In this document: positions 26,746-39,309 of the stretch, piece by piece
How positions within the stretch are numbered: position 1 is the first letter of the stretch
Layout of the letters: every line of letters begins with the position of its first letter
NCBI GenBank assembly: GCA_024760905.1
Contig: CM045734.1
Location: 991,467 to 1,055,466, forward strand
Direction of reading: 5' to 3'
Length of the DNA: 64,000 bases
Source: Plotosus lineatus
Lineage: Eukaryota > Chordata > Actinopteri > Siluriformes > Plotosidae
The notes under the pieces: model-generated
What the model was told of the DNA's origin: nothing
Database searches by the model: none
What the model saw: the letters and a program-made list of their open reading frames with translations, nothing else
Made by a program: the position numbers and the translations under genes

Positions 26746-26866
26746 AAAGCTTACAGCACCTGGTATTCCTAGGGGGTCACCCATCCAAGTACTAAGCAGG
26801 CCCAACCCAGCTTCGCTTCCGAGATCAGGCGAGGTCGGGCCTTCTCAGGGAGGTATGGCCGTGAGC
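26746..26866 (-). rRNA. 5S rRNA gene, unit 42
   Basis: Markers xABA (5' end GCTCACGG), 121 nt, T5. Two private changes, in helix II (CCTCCCTG) and helix III (CCCGACC). Confidence 0.9.
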
Positions 26867-27392
26867 GAAGAAAGGAGAGCAACTCGGCCAACTTATAGTG
26901 AACTGCGTGGCAAAATGCCGGTCCAGTGTGAAAAACATCTCAGAATCCTCCTGGCTGCCGTCCCTCATTCAGACGTCGACCATTCTTCTTTGCTTAACTG
27001 GGGTGGGATTAAAAACAGTTCTTCCTTTTCCACTCCATTTCGAAAACTTTCTCGATTTCACTTGCCTCTCTCCTGTCTGGGTCTCGGTTTCTTCGTTTGT
27101 TCACCATTGGTCATCGGAGACGTAATACCTGTCACTGATTTTGTTTTCAGAATTTATTTGTATCATTTTCTGTTTCGGAATTTCTTTGTTCATTTCTTTT
27201 GTTTTCTTCAGTCATTTTATTTGATGATTTAAGTGATTTGTTGTTGTTGAGCGATTGCTTGTACAACCGAAAACCACGGTTTCCTTCCGACAGCTACGAA
27301 TTTTTGTTTGTTTTTGACCTGTTGAATTTTCATTCACAATATTTTTATTTTTTTTTTTTACATGTTGGAAAATAAACATCCATTCCTTTCAA

Positions 27393-27513
27393 AAAGCTTA
27401 CAGCACCTGGTATTCCTAGGGGGTCACCCATCCAAGTACTAAGCAGGCCCAACCCAGCTTCGCTTCCGAGATCAGGCGAGATCGGGCCTTCTCAGGGTGG
27501 TATGGCCGAAAGC
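27393..27513 (-). rRNA. 5S rRNA gene, unit 43
   Basis: Markers xABA (5' end GCTTTCGG), 121 nt, T5. Confidence 0.9.
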
Positions 27514-28044
27514 GAAGAAAGGAGAGCAACTCGGCCAACTTATAGTGAACTGCGTGGCAAAATGCCGGTCCAGTGTGAAAAACATCTCAGAATCCTCCTG
27601 GCTGCCGTCCCTCATTCAGACGTCGACCATTCTTCTTTGCTTAACTGGGGTGGGATTAAAAACAGTTCTTCCTTTTCCACTCCATTTCGAAAACTTTCTC
27701 GATTTCACTTGCCTCTCTCCTGTCTGGGTCTCGGTTTCTTCGTTTGTTCACCATTGGTCATCGGAGACGTAATACCTGTCACTGATTTTGTTTTCGGAAT
27801 TTATTTGTATCATTTTCTGTTTCGGAATTTCTTTGTTCATTTCTTTTGTTTTCTTCAGTCATTTTATTTGATGATTTAAGTGATTTGTTGTTGTTGAGCG
27901 ATTGCTTGTACAACCGAAAACCACGGTTTCCTTCCGACAGCTACGAATTTTTGTTTGTTTTTTTGACCTGTTGAATTTTCATTCACAATATTTTTATTTA
28001 TTTATTTTTTTACATGTTGGAAAATAAACATCCATTCCTTTCAA

Positions 28045-28165
28045 AAAGCTTACAGCACCTGGTATTCCTAGGGGGTCACCCATCCAAGTACTAAGCAGGC
28101 CCAACCCAGCTTCGCTTCCGAGATCAGACGAGATCGGGCCTTCTCAGGGTGGTATGGCCGTAAGC
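28045..28165 (-). rRNA. 5S rRNA gene, unit 44
   Basis: Markers AAAA, 121 nt, T5. The upstream spacer has a one-base deletion around 28,218. Confidence 0.92.
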
Positions 28166-28694
28166 GAAGAAAGGAGAGCAACTCGGCCAACTTATAGTGA
28201 ACTGCGTGGCAAAATACCGTCCAGTGTGAAAAACATCTCAGAATCCTCCTGGCTGCCGTCCCTCATTCAGACGTCGACCATTCTTCTTTGCTTAACTGGG
28301 GTGGGATTAAAAACAGTTCTTCCTTTTCCACTCCATTTCGAAAACTTTCTCGATTTCACTTGCCTCTCTCCTGTCTGGGTCTCGGTTTCTTCGTTTGTTC
28401 ACCATTGGTCATCGGAGACGTAATACCTGTCACTGATTTTGTTTTCGGAATTTATTTGTATCATTTTCTGTTTCGGAATTTCTTTGTTCATTTCTTTTGT
28501 TTTCTTCAGTCATTTTATTTGATGATTTAAGTGATTTGTTGTTGTTGAGCGATTGCTTGTACAACCGAAAACCACGGTTTCCTTCCGACAGCTACGAATT
28601 TTTGTTTGTTTTTTTGACCTGTTGAATTTTCATTCACAATATTTTTATTTTTTTTTTTTTTACATGTTGGAAAATAAACATCCATTCCTTTCAA

Positions 28695-28815
28695 AAAGCT
28701 TACAGCACCTGGTATTCCTAGGGGGTCACCCATCCAAGTACTAAGCAGGCCCAACCCAGCTTCGCTTCCGAGATCAGACGAGATCGGGCCTTCTCAGGGT
28801 GGTATGGCCGTAAGC
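28695..28815 (-). rRNA. 5S rRNA gene, unit 45
   Basis: Markers AAAA, 121 nt, T5. Confidence 0.92.
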
Positions 28816-29343
28816 GAAGAAAGGAGAGCAACTCGGCCAACTTATAGTGAACTGCGTGGCAAAATGCCGGTCCAGTGTGAAAAACATCTCAGAATCCTCC
28901 TGGCTGCCGTCCCTCATTCAGACGTCGACCATTCTTCTTTGCTTAACTGGGGTGGGATTAAAAACAGTTCTTCCTTTTCCACTCCATTTGAAAACTTTCT
29001 CGATTTCACTTGCCTCTCTCCTGTCTGGGTCTCGGTTTCTTCGTTTGTTCACCATTGGTCATCGGAGGCGTAATACCTGTCACTGATTTTGTTTTCGGAA
29101 TTTATTTGTATCATTTTCTGTTTCGGGATTTCTTTGTTCATTTCTTTTGTTTTCTTCAGTCATTTTATTTGATGATTTAAGTGATTTGTTGTTGTTGAGC
29201 GATTGCTTGTACAACCGAAAACCACGGTTTCCTTCCGACAGCTACGAATTTTTGTTTGTTTTTTTGACCTGTTGAATTTTCATTCACAATATTTTTATTT
29301 TTTTATTTTTACATGTTGGAAAATAAACATCCATTCCTTTCAA

Positions 29344-29464
29344 AAAGCTTACAGCACCTGGTATTCCTAGGGGGTCACCCATCCAAGTACTAAGCAGGCC
29401 CAACCCAGCTTCGCTTCCGAGATCAGACGAGATCGGGCCTTCTCAGGGTGGTATGGCCGTAAGC
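29344..29464 (-). rRNA. 5S rRNA gene, unit 46
   Basis: Markers AAAA, 121 nt, T5. The upstream spacer carries a cluster of private changes at 29,483-29,570, but the TATAAG is kept. Confidence 0.92.
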
Positions 29465-30002
29465 GAAGAAAGGAGAGCAACTGGGCCACCTTATAGTGAA
29501 GTGCGTGGCAAAATGCCGGTCCAGTGTGAAAAACATCTCAGAATCCTGCTGGCTGCCGTCGCTCGTTCAGGCGTCGACCATTCTTCTTTGCTTAACTGGG
29601 GTGGGATTAAAAACAGTTCTTCCTTTTCCACTCCATTTCGAAAACTTTCTCGATTTCACTTGCCTCTCTCCTGTCTGGGTCTCGGTTTCTTCGTTTGTTC
29701 ACCATTGGTCATCGGAGACGTAATACCTGTCACTGATTTTGTTTTCGGAATTTATTTGTATCATTTTCTGTTTCGGGATTTCTTTGTTCATTTCTTTTGT
29801 TTTCTTCAGTCATTTTATTTGATGATTTAAGTGATTTGTTGTTGTTGAGCGATTGCTTGTACAATCGAAAACCACGGTTTCCTTCCGACAGCTACGAATT
29901 TTTGTTTGTTTTTTTTGACCTGTTGAATTTTCATTCACAATATTTTTTTTATTTATTTATTTATTTTTTACATGTTGGAAAATAAACATCCATTCCTTTC
30001 AA

Positions 30003-30123
30003 AAAGCTTACAGCACCTGGTATTCCTAGGGGGTCACCCATCCAAGTACTAAGCAGGCCCAACCCAGCTTCGCTTCCGAGATCAGACGAGATCGGGCCTT
30101 CTCAGGGTGGTATGGCCGTAAGC
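30003..30123 (-). rRNA. 5S rRNA gene, unit 47
   Basis: Markers AAAA, 121 nt, T5. Confidence 0.92.
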
Positions 30124-30651
30124 GAAGAAAGGAGAGCAACTCGGCCAACTTATAGTGAACTGCGTGGCAAAATGCCGGTCCAGTGTGAAAAACATCTCAG
30201 AATCCTCCTGGCTGCCGTCCCTCATTCAGACGTCGACCATTCTTCTTTGCTTAACTGGGGTGGGATTAAAAACAGTTCTTCCTTTTCCACTCCATTTCGA
30301 AAACTTTCTCGATTTCACTTGCCTCTCTCCTGTCTGGGTCTCGGTTTCTTCGTTTGTTCACCATTGGTCATCGGAGACGTAATACCTGTCACTGATTTTG
30401 TTTTGAATTTATTTGTATCATTTTCTGTTTCGGGATTTCTTTGTTCATTTCTTTTGTTTTCTTCAGTCATTTTATTTGATGATTTAAGTGATTTGTTGTT
30501 GTTGAGCGATTGCTTGTACAACCGAAAACCACGGTTTCCTTCCGACAGCTACGAATTTTTGTTTGTTTTTTTGACCTGTTGAATTTTCATTCACAATATT
30601 TTTATTTATTTTTTTTTTACATGTTGGAAAATAAACATCCATTCCTTTCAA

Positions 30652-30762
30652 AAAGCTTACAGCACCTGGTATTCCTAGGGGGTCACCCATCCAAGTACTA
30701 AGCAGGCCCAACCCAGCTTCGCTTCCGAGATCGGGCCTTCTCAGGGTGGTATGGCCGCAAGC
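30652..30762 (-). pseudogene. 5S rRNA pseudogene, unit 48 (10-bp internal deletion)
   Basis: Only 111 nt. Class A elsewhere, with a 5' end of GCTTGCGG. One copy of the GATCTCG duplication that forms loop C is missing, as expected from slippage or recombination between the two flanking GAGATC repeats at about 30,724-30,735. Loss of loop C should prevent normal 5S folding and binding of ribosomal protein L5. Confidence 0.88.
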
Positions 30763-31304
30763 GAAGAAAGGAGAGCAACTCGGCCAACTTATAGTGAACT
30801 GCGTGGCAAAATGCCGGTCCAGTGTGAAAAACATCTCAGAATCCTCCTGGCTGCCGTCCCTCATTCAGACGTCGACCATTCTTCTTTGCTTAACTGGGGT
30901 GGGATTAAAAACAGTTCTTCCTTTTCCACTCCATTTGAAAACTTTCTCGATTTCACTTGCCTCTCTCCTGTCTGGGTCTCGGTTTCTTCGTTTGTTCACC
31001 ATTGGTCATCGGAGACGTAATACCTGTCACTGATTTTGTTTTCGGAATTTATTTGTATCATTTTCTGTTTCGGGATTTCTTTGTTCATTTCTTTTGTTTT
31101 CTTCAGTCATTTTATTTGATGATTTAAGTGATTTGTTGTTGTTGAGCGATTGCTTGTACAACCGAAAACCACGGTTTCCTTCCGACAGCTACGAATTTTT
31201 GTTTGTTTTTTTGACCTGTTGAATTTTCATTCACAATATTTTTATTTTTTTTTTTTATTATTTTTTTTTTTACATGTTGGAAAATAAACATCCATTCCTT
31301 TCAA

Positions 31305-31425
31305 AAAGCTTACAGCACCTGGTATTCCTAGGGGGTCACCCATCCAAGTACTAAGCAGGCCCAACCCAGCTTCGCTTCCGAGATCAGACGAGATCGGGCC
31401 TTCTCAGGGTGGGATGGCCGTAAGC
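31305..31425 (-). rRNA. 5S rRNA gene, unit 49
   Basis: Markers AAAA, 121 nt, T5. One private change near +13 (CCATCCC). Confidence 0.92.
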
Positions 31426-31956
31426 GAAGAAAGGAGAGCAACTCGGCCAACTTATAGTGAACTGCGTGGCAAAATGCCGGTCCAGTGTGAAAAACATCTC
31501 AGAATCCTCCTGGCTGCCGTCCCTCATTCAGACGTCGACCATTCTTCTTTGCTTAACTGGGGTGGGATTAAAAACAGTTCTTCCTTTTCCACTCCATTTC
31601 GAAAACTTTCTCGATTTCACTTGCCTCTCTCCTGTCTGGGTCTCGGTTTCTTCGTTTGTTCACCATTGGTCATCGGAGACGTAATACCTGTCCCTGATTT
31701 TGTTTTCGGAATTTATTTGTATCATTTTCTGTTTCGGGATTTCTTTGTTCATTTCTTTTGTTTTCTTCAGTCATTTTATTTGATGATTTAAGTGATTTGT
31801 TGTTGTTGAGCGATTGCTTGTACAACCGAAAACCACGGTTTCCTTCCGACAGCTACGAATTTTTGTTTGTTTTTTTGACCTGTTGAATTTTCATTCACAA
31901 TATTTTTATTTATTTATTTTTTTACATGTTGGAAAATAAACATCCATTCCTTTCAA

Positions 31957-32077
31957 AAAGCTTACAGCACCTGGTATTCCTAGGGGGTCACCCATCCAAG
32001 TACTAAGCAGGCCCAACCCAGCTTCGCTTCCGAGATCAGACGAGATCGGGCCTTCTCAGGGTGGTATGGCCGTAAGC
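31957..32077 (-). rRNA. 5S rRNA gene, unit 50
   Basis: Markers AAAA, 121 nt, T5. Confidence 0.92.
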
Positions 32078-32622
32078 GAAGAAAGGAGAGCAACTCGGCC
32101 AACTTATAGTGAACTGCGTGGCAAAATGCCGGTCCAGTGTGAAAAACATCTCAGAATCCTCCTGGCTGCCGTCCCTCATTCAGTCGTCGACCATTCTTCT
32201 TTGCTTAACTGGGGTGGGATTAAAAACAGTTCTTCCTTTTCCACTCCATTTCGAAAACTTTCTCGATTTCACTTGCCTCTCTCCTGTCTGGGTCTCGGTT
32301 TCTTCGTTTGTTCACCATTGGTCATCGGAGACGTAATACCTGTCCCTGATTTTGTTTTCGGAATTTATTTGTATCATTTTCTGTTTCGGGATTTCTTTGT
32401 TCATTTCTTTTGTTTTCTTCAGTCATTTTATTTGATGATTTAAGTGATTTGTTGTTGTTGAGCGATTGCTTGTACAACCGAAAACCACGGTTTCCTTCCG
32501 ACAGCTACGAATTTTTGTTTGTTTTTTTTGACCTGTTGAATTTTCATTCACAATATTTTTATTTATTTTTTTTTTTATTTTTTTTTTTTACATGTTGGAA
32601 AATAAACATCCATTCCTTTCAA

Positions 32623-32743
32623 AAAGCTTACAGCACCTGGTATTCCTAGGGGGTCACCCATCCAAGTACTAAGCAGGCCCAACCCAGCTTCGCTTCCGAG
32701 ATCAGACGAGATCGGGCCTTCTCAGGGTGGTATGGCCGTAAGC
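32623..32743 (-). rRNA. 5S rRNA gene, unit 51
   Basis: Markers AAAA, 121 nt, T5. It follows the longest unit interval (666 bp), caused by an expanded T-rich tract at 32,560-32,590. Confidence 0.92.
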
Positions 32744-33274
32744 GAAGAAAGGAGAGCAACTCGGCCAACTTATAGTGAACTGCGTGGCAAAATGCCGGTC
32801 CAGTGTGAAAAACATCTCAGAATCCTCCTGGCTGCCGTCCCTCATTCAGACGTCGACCATTCTTCTTTGCTTAACTGGGGTGGGATTAAAAACAGTTCTT
32901 CCTTTTCCACTCCATTTCGAAAACTTTCTCGATTTCACTTGCCTCTCTCCTGTCTGGGTCTCGGTTTCTTCGTTTGTTCACCATTGGTCATCGGAGACGT
33001 AATACCTGTCCCTGATTTTGTTTTCGGAATTTATTTGTATCATTTTCTGTTTCGGAATTTCTTTGTTCATTTCTTTTGTTTTCTTCAGTCATTTTATTTG
33101 ATGATTTAAGTGATTTGTTGTTGTTGAGCGATTGCTTGTACAACCGAAAACCACGGTTTCCTTCCGACAGCTACGAATTTTTGTTTGTTTTTTTGACCTG
33201 TTGAATTTTCATTCACAATATTTTTATTTATTTTTTTTTTTACATGTTGGAAAATAAACATCCATTCCTTTCAA

Positions 33275-33395
33275 AAAGCTTACAGCACCTGGTATTCCTA
33301 GGGGGTCACCCATCCAAGTACTAAGCAGGCCCAACCCAGCTTCGCTTCCGAGATCAGACGAGATCGGGCCTTCTCAGGGTGGTATGGCCGTAAGC
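33275..33395 (-). rRNA. 5S rRNA gene, unit 52
   Basis: Markers AAAA, 121 nt, T5. Confidence 0.92.
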
Positions 33396-33931
33396 GAAGA
33401 AAGGAGAGCAACTCGGCCAACTTATAGTGAACTGCGTGGCAAAATGCCGGTCCAGTGTGAAAAACATCTCAGAATCCTCCTGGCTGCCGTCCCTCATTCA
33501 GACGTCGACCATTCTTCTTTGCTTAACTGGGGTGGGATTAAAAACAGTTCTTCCTTTTCCACTCCATTTCGAAAACTTTCTCGATTTCACTTGCCTCTCT
33601 CCTGTCTGGGTCTCGGTTTCTTCGTTTGTTCACCATTGGTCATCGGAGACGTAATACCTGTCACTGATTTTGTTTTCGGAATTTATTTGTATCATTTTCT
33701 GTTTCGGGATTTCTTTGTTCATTTCTTTTGTTTTCTTCAGTCATTTTATTTGATGATTTAAGTGATTTGTTGTTGTTGAGCGATTGCTTGTACAACCGAA
33801 AACCACGGTTTCCTTCCGACAGCTACGAATTTTTGTTTGTTTTTTTGACCTGTTGAATTTTCATTCACAATATTTTTATTTTTTTATTTTTTATTTTTAC
33901 ATGTTGGAAAATAAACATCCATTCCTTTCAA

Positions 33932-34052
33932 AAAGCTTACAGCACCTGGTATTCCTAGGGGGTCACCCATCCAAGTACTAAGCAGGCCCAACCCAGCTTC
34001 GCTTCCGAGATCAGACGAGATCGGGCCTTCTCAGGGTGGTATGGCCGTAAGC
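33932..34052 (-). rRNA. 5S rRNA gene, unit 53
   Basis: Markers AAAA, 121 nt, T5. Confidence 0.92.
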
Positions 34053-34590
34053 GAAGAAAGGAGAGCAACTCGGCCAACTTATAGTGAACTGCGTGGCAAA
34101 ATGCCGGTCCAGTGTGAAAAACATCTCAGAATCCTCCTGGCTGCCGTCCCTCATTCAGACGTCGACCATTCTTCTTTGCTTAACTGGGGTGGGATCTAAA
34201 ACAGTTCTTCCTTTTCCACTCCATTTCGAAAACTTTCTCGATTTCACTTGCCTCTCTCCTGTCTGGGTCTCGGTTTCTTCGTTTGTTCACCATTGGTCAT
34301 CGGAGACGTAATACCTGTCCCTGATTTTGTTTTCGGAATTTATTTGTATCATTTTCTGTTTCGGGATTTCTTTGTTCATTTCTTTTGTTTTCTTCAGTCA
34401 TTTTATTTGATGATTTAAGTGATTTGTTGTTGTTGAGCGATTGCTTGTACAACCGAAAACCACGGTTTCCTTCCGACAGCTACGAATTTTTGTTTGTTTT
34501 TTTTGACCTGTTGAATTTTCATTCACAATATTTTTTTTATTTATTTATTTATTTTTTACATGTTGGAAAATAAACATCCATTCCTTTCAA

Positions 34591-34710
34591 AAAGCTTACA
34601 GCACCTGGTATTCCTAGGGGGTCACCCATCCAAGTACTAAGCAGGCCCAACCCAGCTTCGCTTCCGAGATCAGACGAGATCGGGCCTTCTCAGGGTGGTA
34701 TGGTCGTGGC
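34591..34710 (-). rRNA. 5S rRNA gene, unit 54
   Basis: Markers BAAA (5' end GCCACGACC), 120 nt, T5. The only class B 5' end in the right-hand domain, with class A everywhere else in the gene. Confidence 0.9.
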
Positions 34711-35239
34711 GAAGAAAGGAGAGCAACTCGGCCAACTTATAGTGAACTGCGTGGCAAAATGCCGGTCCAGTGTGAAAAACATCTCAGAATCCTCCTGGCT
34801 GCCGTCCCTCATTCAGACGTCGACCATTCTTCTTTGCTTAACTGGGGTGGGATTAAAAACAGTTCTTCCTTTTCCACTCCATTTCGAAAACTTTCTCGAT
34901 TTCACTTGCCTCTCTCCTGTCTGGGTCTCGGTTTCTTCGTTTGTTCACCATTGGTCATCGGAGACGTAATACCTGTCACTGATTTTGTTTTGTCAATTTA
35001 TTTGTATCATTTTCTGTTTCGGGATTTCTTTGTTCATTTCTTTTGTTTTCTTCAGTCATTTTATTTGATGATTTAAGTGATTTGTTGTTGTTGAGCGATT
35101 GCTTGTACAACCGAAAACCACGGTTTCCTTCCGACAGCTACGAATTTTTGTTTGTTTTTTTGACCTGTTGAATTTTCATTCACAATATTTTTATTTATTT
35201 TTTTTTACATGTTGGAAAATAAACATCCATTCCTTTCAA

Positions 35240-35360
35240 AAAGCTTACAGCACCTGGTATTCCTAGGGGGTCACCCATCCAAGTACTAAGCAGGCCCAAC
35301 CCAGCTTCGCTTCCGAGATCAGACGAGATCGGGCCTTCTCAGGGTGGTATGGCCGTAAGC
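35240..35360 (-). rRNA. 5S rRNA gene, unit 55
   Basis: Markers AAAA, 121 nt, T5. Confidence 0.92.
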
Positions 35361-35892
35361 GAAGAAAGGAGAGCAACTCGGCCAACTTATAGTGAACTGC
35401 GTGGCAAAATGCCGGTCCAGTGTGAAAAACATCTCAGAATCCTCCTGGCTGCCGTCCCTCATTCAGACGTCGACCATTCTTCTTTGCTTAACTGGGGTGG
35501 GATTAAAAACAGTTCTTCCTTTTCCACTCCATTTCGAAAACTTTCTCGATTTCACTTGCCTCTCTCCTGTCTGGGTCTCGGTTTCTTCGTTTGTTCACCA
35601 TTGGTCATCGGAGACGTAATACCTGTCCCTGATTTTGTTTTCGGAATTTATTTGTATCATTTTCTGTTTCGGGATTTCTTTGTTCATTTCTTTTGTTTTC
35701 TTCAGTCATTTTATTTGATGATTTAAGTGATTTGTTGTTGTTGAGCGATTGCTTGTACAACCGAAAACCACGGTTTCCTTCCGACAGCTACGAATTTTTG
35801 TTTGTTTTTTTTGACCTGTTGAATTTTCATTCACAATATTTTTTTTATTTATTTTTTTTACATGTTGGAAAATAAACATCCATTCCTTTCAA

Positions 35893-36013
35893 AAAGCTTA
35901 CAGCACCTGGTATTCCTAGGGGGTCACCCATCCAAGTACTAAGCAGGCCCAACCCAGCTTCGCTTCCGAGATCAGACGAGATCGGGCCTTCTCAGGGTGG
36001 TATGGCCGTAAGC
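35893..36013 (-). rRNA. 5S rRNA gene, unit 56
   Basis: Markers AAAA, 121 nt, T5. Confidence 0.92.
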
Positions 36014-36541
36014 GAAGAAAGGAGAGCAACTCGGCCAACTTATAGTGAACTGCGTGGCAAAATGCCGGTCCAGTGTGAAAAACATCTCAGAATCCTCCTG
36101 GCTGCCGTCCCTCATTCAGACGTCGACCATTCTTCTTTGCTTAACTGGGGTGGGATTAAAAACAATTCTTCCTTTTCCACTCCATTTCGAAAACTTTCTC
36201 GATTTCACTTGCCTCTCTCCTGTCTGGGTCTCGGTTTCTTCGTTTGTTCACCATTGGTCATCGGAGACGTAATCCCTGTCACTGATTTTGTTTTCGGAAT
36301 TTATTTGTATCATTTTCTGTTTCGGGATTTCTTTGTTCATTTCTTTTGTTTTCTTCAGTCATTTTATTTGATGATTTAAGTGATTTGTTGTTGTTGAGCG
36401 ATTGCTTGTACAACCGAAAACCACGGTTTCCTTCCGACAGCTACGAATTTTTGTTTGTTTTTTTGACCTGTTGAATTTTCATTCACAATATTTTTATTTA
36501 TTTTTTTTACATGTTGGAAAATAAACATCCATTCCTTTCAA

Positions 36542-36662
36542 AAAGCTTACAGCACCTGGTATTCCTAGGGGGTCACCCATCCAAGTACTAAGCAGGCCCA
36601 ACCCAGCTTCGCTTCCGAGATCAGACGAGATCGGGCCTTCTCAGGGTGGTATGGCCGTATGC
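36542..36662 (-). rRNA. 5S rRNA gene, unit 57
   Basis: Markers xAAA (5' end GCATACGG), 121 nt, T5. Confidence 0.92.
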
Positions 36663-37192
36663 GAAGAAAGGAGAGCAACTCGGCCAACTTATAGTGAACT
36701 GCGTGGCAAAATGCCGGTCCAGTGTGAAAAACATCTCAGAATCCTCCTGGCTGCCGTCCCTCATTCAGACGTCGACCATTCTTCTTTGCTTAACTGGGGT
36801 GGGATTAAAAACAGTTCTTCCTTTTCCACTCCATTTCGAAAACTTTCTCGATTTCACTTGCCTCTCTCCTGTCTGGGTCTCGGTTTCTTCGTTTGTTCAC
36901 CATTGGTCATCGGAGACGTAATACCTGTCACTGATTTTGTTTTCGGAATTTATTTGTATCATTTTCTGTTTCGGGATTTCTTTGTTCATTTCTTTTGTTT
37001 TCTTCAGTCATTTTATTTGATGATTTAAGTGATTTGTTGTTGTTGAGCGATTGCTTGTACAACCGAAAACCACGGTTTCCTTCCGACAGCTACGAATTTT
37101 TGTTTGTTTTTTTGACCTGTTGAATTTTCATTCACAATATTTTTATTTATTTATTTTTTACATGTTGGAAAATAAACATCCATTCCTTTCAA

Positions 37193-37313
37193 AAAGCTTA
37201 CAGCACCTGGTATTCCTAGGGGGTCACCCATCCAAGTACTAAGCAGGCCCAACCCAGCTTCGCTTCCGAGATCAGACGAGATCGGGCCTTCTCAGGGTGG
37301 TATGGCCGTAAGC
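37193..37313 (-). rRNA. 5S rRNA gene, unit 58
   Basis: Markers AAAA, 121 nt, T5. Confidence 0.92.
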
Positions 37314-37850
37314 GAAGAAAGGAGAGCAACTCGGCCAACTTATAGTGAACTGCGTGGCAAAATGCCGGTCCAGTGTGAAAAACATCTCAGAATCCTCCTG
37401 GCTGCCGTCCCTCATTCAGACGTCGACCATTCTTCTTTGCTTAACTGGGGTGGGATTAAAAACAGTTCTTCCTTTTCCACTCCATTTGAAAACTTTCTCG
37501 ATTTCACTTGCCTCTCTCCTGTCTGGGTCTCGGTTTCTTCGTTTGTTCACCATTGGTCATCGGAGACGTAATACCTGTCACTGATTTTGTTTTCGGACTT
37601 TATTTGTATCATTTTCTGTTTCGGGATTTCTTTGTTCATTTCTTTTGTTTTCTTCAGTCATTTTATTTGATGATTTAAGTGATTTGTTGTTGTTGAGCGA
37701 TTGCTTGTACAATCGAAAACCACGGTTTCCTTCCGACAGCTACGAATTTTTGTTTGTTTTTTTTGACCTGTTGAATTTTCATTCACAATATTTTTTTTAT
37801 TTATTTATTTTTTTTTTACATGTTGGAAAATAAACATCCATTCCTTTCAA

Positions 37851-37971
37851 AAAGCTTACAGCACCTGGTATTCCTAGGGGGTCACCCATCCAAGTACTAA
37901 GCAGGCCCAACCCAGCTTCGCTTCCGAGATCAGACGAGATCGGGCCTTCTCAGGGTGGTATGGCCGTAAGC
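37851..37971 (-). rRNA. 5S rRNA gene, unit 59
   Basis: Markers AAAA, 121 nt, T5. Confidence 0.92.
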
Positions 37972-38500
37972 GAAGAAAGGAGAGCAACTCGGCCAACTTA
38001 TAGTGAACTGCGTGGCAAAATACCGGTCCAGTGTGAAAAACATCTCAGAATCCTCCTGGCTGCCGTCCCTCATTCAGACGTCGACCATTCTTCTTTGCTT
38101 AACTGGGGTGGGATTAAAAACAATTCTTCCTTTTCCACTCCATTTCGAAAACTTTCTCGATTTCACTTGCCTCTCTCCTGTCTGGGTCTCGGTTTCTTCG
38201 TTTGTTCACCATTGGTCATCGGAGACGTAATCCCTGTCACTGATTTTGTTTTCGGAATTTATTTGTATCATTTTCTGTTTCGGGATTTCTTTGTTCATTT
38301 CTTTTGTTTTCTTCAGTCATTTTATTTGATGATTTAAGTGATTTGTTGTTGTTGAGCGATTGCTTGTACAACCGAAAACCACGGTTTCCTTCCGACAGCT
38401 ACGAATTTTTGTTTGTTTTTTTGACCTGTTGAATTTTCATTCACAATATTTATTTTTTTTTTATTTTACATGTTGGAAAATAAACATCCATTCCTTTCAA

Positions 38501-38616
38501 AAAGCTTACAGCACCTGGTATTCCTAGGGGGTCACCCATCCAAGTACTAAGCAGGCCCAACCCAGCTTCCGAGATCAGACGAGATCGGGCCTTCTCAGGG
38601 TGGTATGGCCGTAAGC
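38501..38616 (-). pseudogene. 5S rRNA pseudogene, unit 60 (5-bp deletion in box A)
   Basis: Only 116 nt; class A elsewhere. Box A reads GGAAGCTGGG instead of GGAAGCGAAGCTGGG, a five-base loss between short GAAGC direct repeats. This removes a third of the TFIIIA/TFIIIC-bound box A and shifts its spacing to box C, so internal-promoter function is doubtful. Confidence 0.88.
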
Positions 38617-39155
38617 GAAGAAAGGAGAGCAACTCGGCCAACTTATAGTGAACTGCGTGGCAAAATGCCGGTCCAGTGTGAAAAACATCTCAGAATCCTC
38701 CTGGCTGCCGTCCCTCATTCAGACGTCGACCATTCTTCTTTGCTTAACTGGGGTGGGATTAAAAACAGTTCTTCCTTTTCCACTCCATTTCGAAAACTTT
38801 CTCGATTTCACTTGCCTCTCTCCTGTCTGGGTCTCGGTTTCTTCGTTTGTTCACCATTGGTCATCGGAGACGTAATACCTGTCCCTGATTTTGTTTTCGG
38901 AATTTATTTGTATCATTTTCTGTTTCGGGATTTCTTTGTTCATTTCTTTTGTTTTCTTCAGTCATTTTATTTGATGATTTAAGTGATTTGTTGTTGTTGA
39001 GCGATTGCTTGTACAACCGAAAACCACGGTTTCCTTCCGACAGCTACGAATTTTTGTTTGTTTTTTTGACCTGTTGAATTTTCATTCACAATATTTTTAT
39101 TTTATTTTTTTTATTTTTTTTTTTACATGTTGGAAAATAAACATCCATTCCTTTC

Positions 39156-39160
39156 AAAAA
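39156..39160 (-). terminator. Pol III T-run terminator (shown for unit 61)
   Basis: The gene ends AAGCTTTTTGAAAGG on the minus strand, giving T5. Units 7, 9, 11, 13, 15, 20-23, 28, 30 and 31 have T4; unit 8 has none. Four or more T residues are the normal RNA polymerase III stop. Confidence 0.8.
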
Positions 39161-39278
39161 GCTTACAGCACCTGGTATTCCTAGGGGGTCACCCATCCAA
39201 GTACTAAGCAGGCCCAACCCAGCTTCGCTTCCGAGATCAGACGAGATCGGGCCTTCTCAGGGTGGTATGGCCGTAAGC
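39158..39278 (-). rRNA. 5S rRNA gene, unit 61 (array edge)
   Basis: Markers AAAA, 121 nt, T5. The last unit: only about 120 bp of its upstream spacer remains before the array breaks at 39,400. Confidence 0.92.
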
Positions 39279-39303
39279 GAAGAAAGGAGAGCAACTCGGC
39301 CAA

Positions 39304-39309
39304 CTTATA
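39304..39309 (-). promoter_or_regulatory. TATA-like element of the 5S units (shown for unit 61)
   Basis: On the minus strand TATAAG lies at -31 to -26 from the first G of GCTTAC, with C at -1 and a GC dinucleotide at -14/-13. The TATAAG recurs at the equivalent place upstream of every unit I checked, including unit 46 where neighbouring bases changed. TATA-like boxes near -28 and a C at -1 are known external elements of fish 5S genes. Confidence 0.75.
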
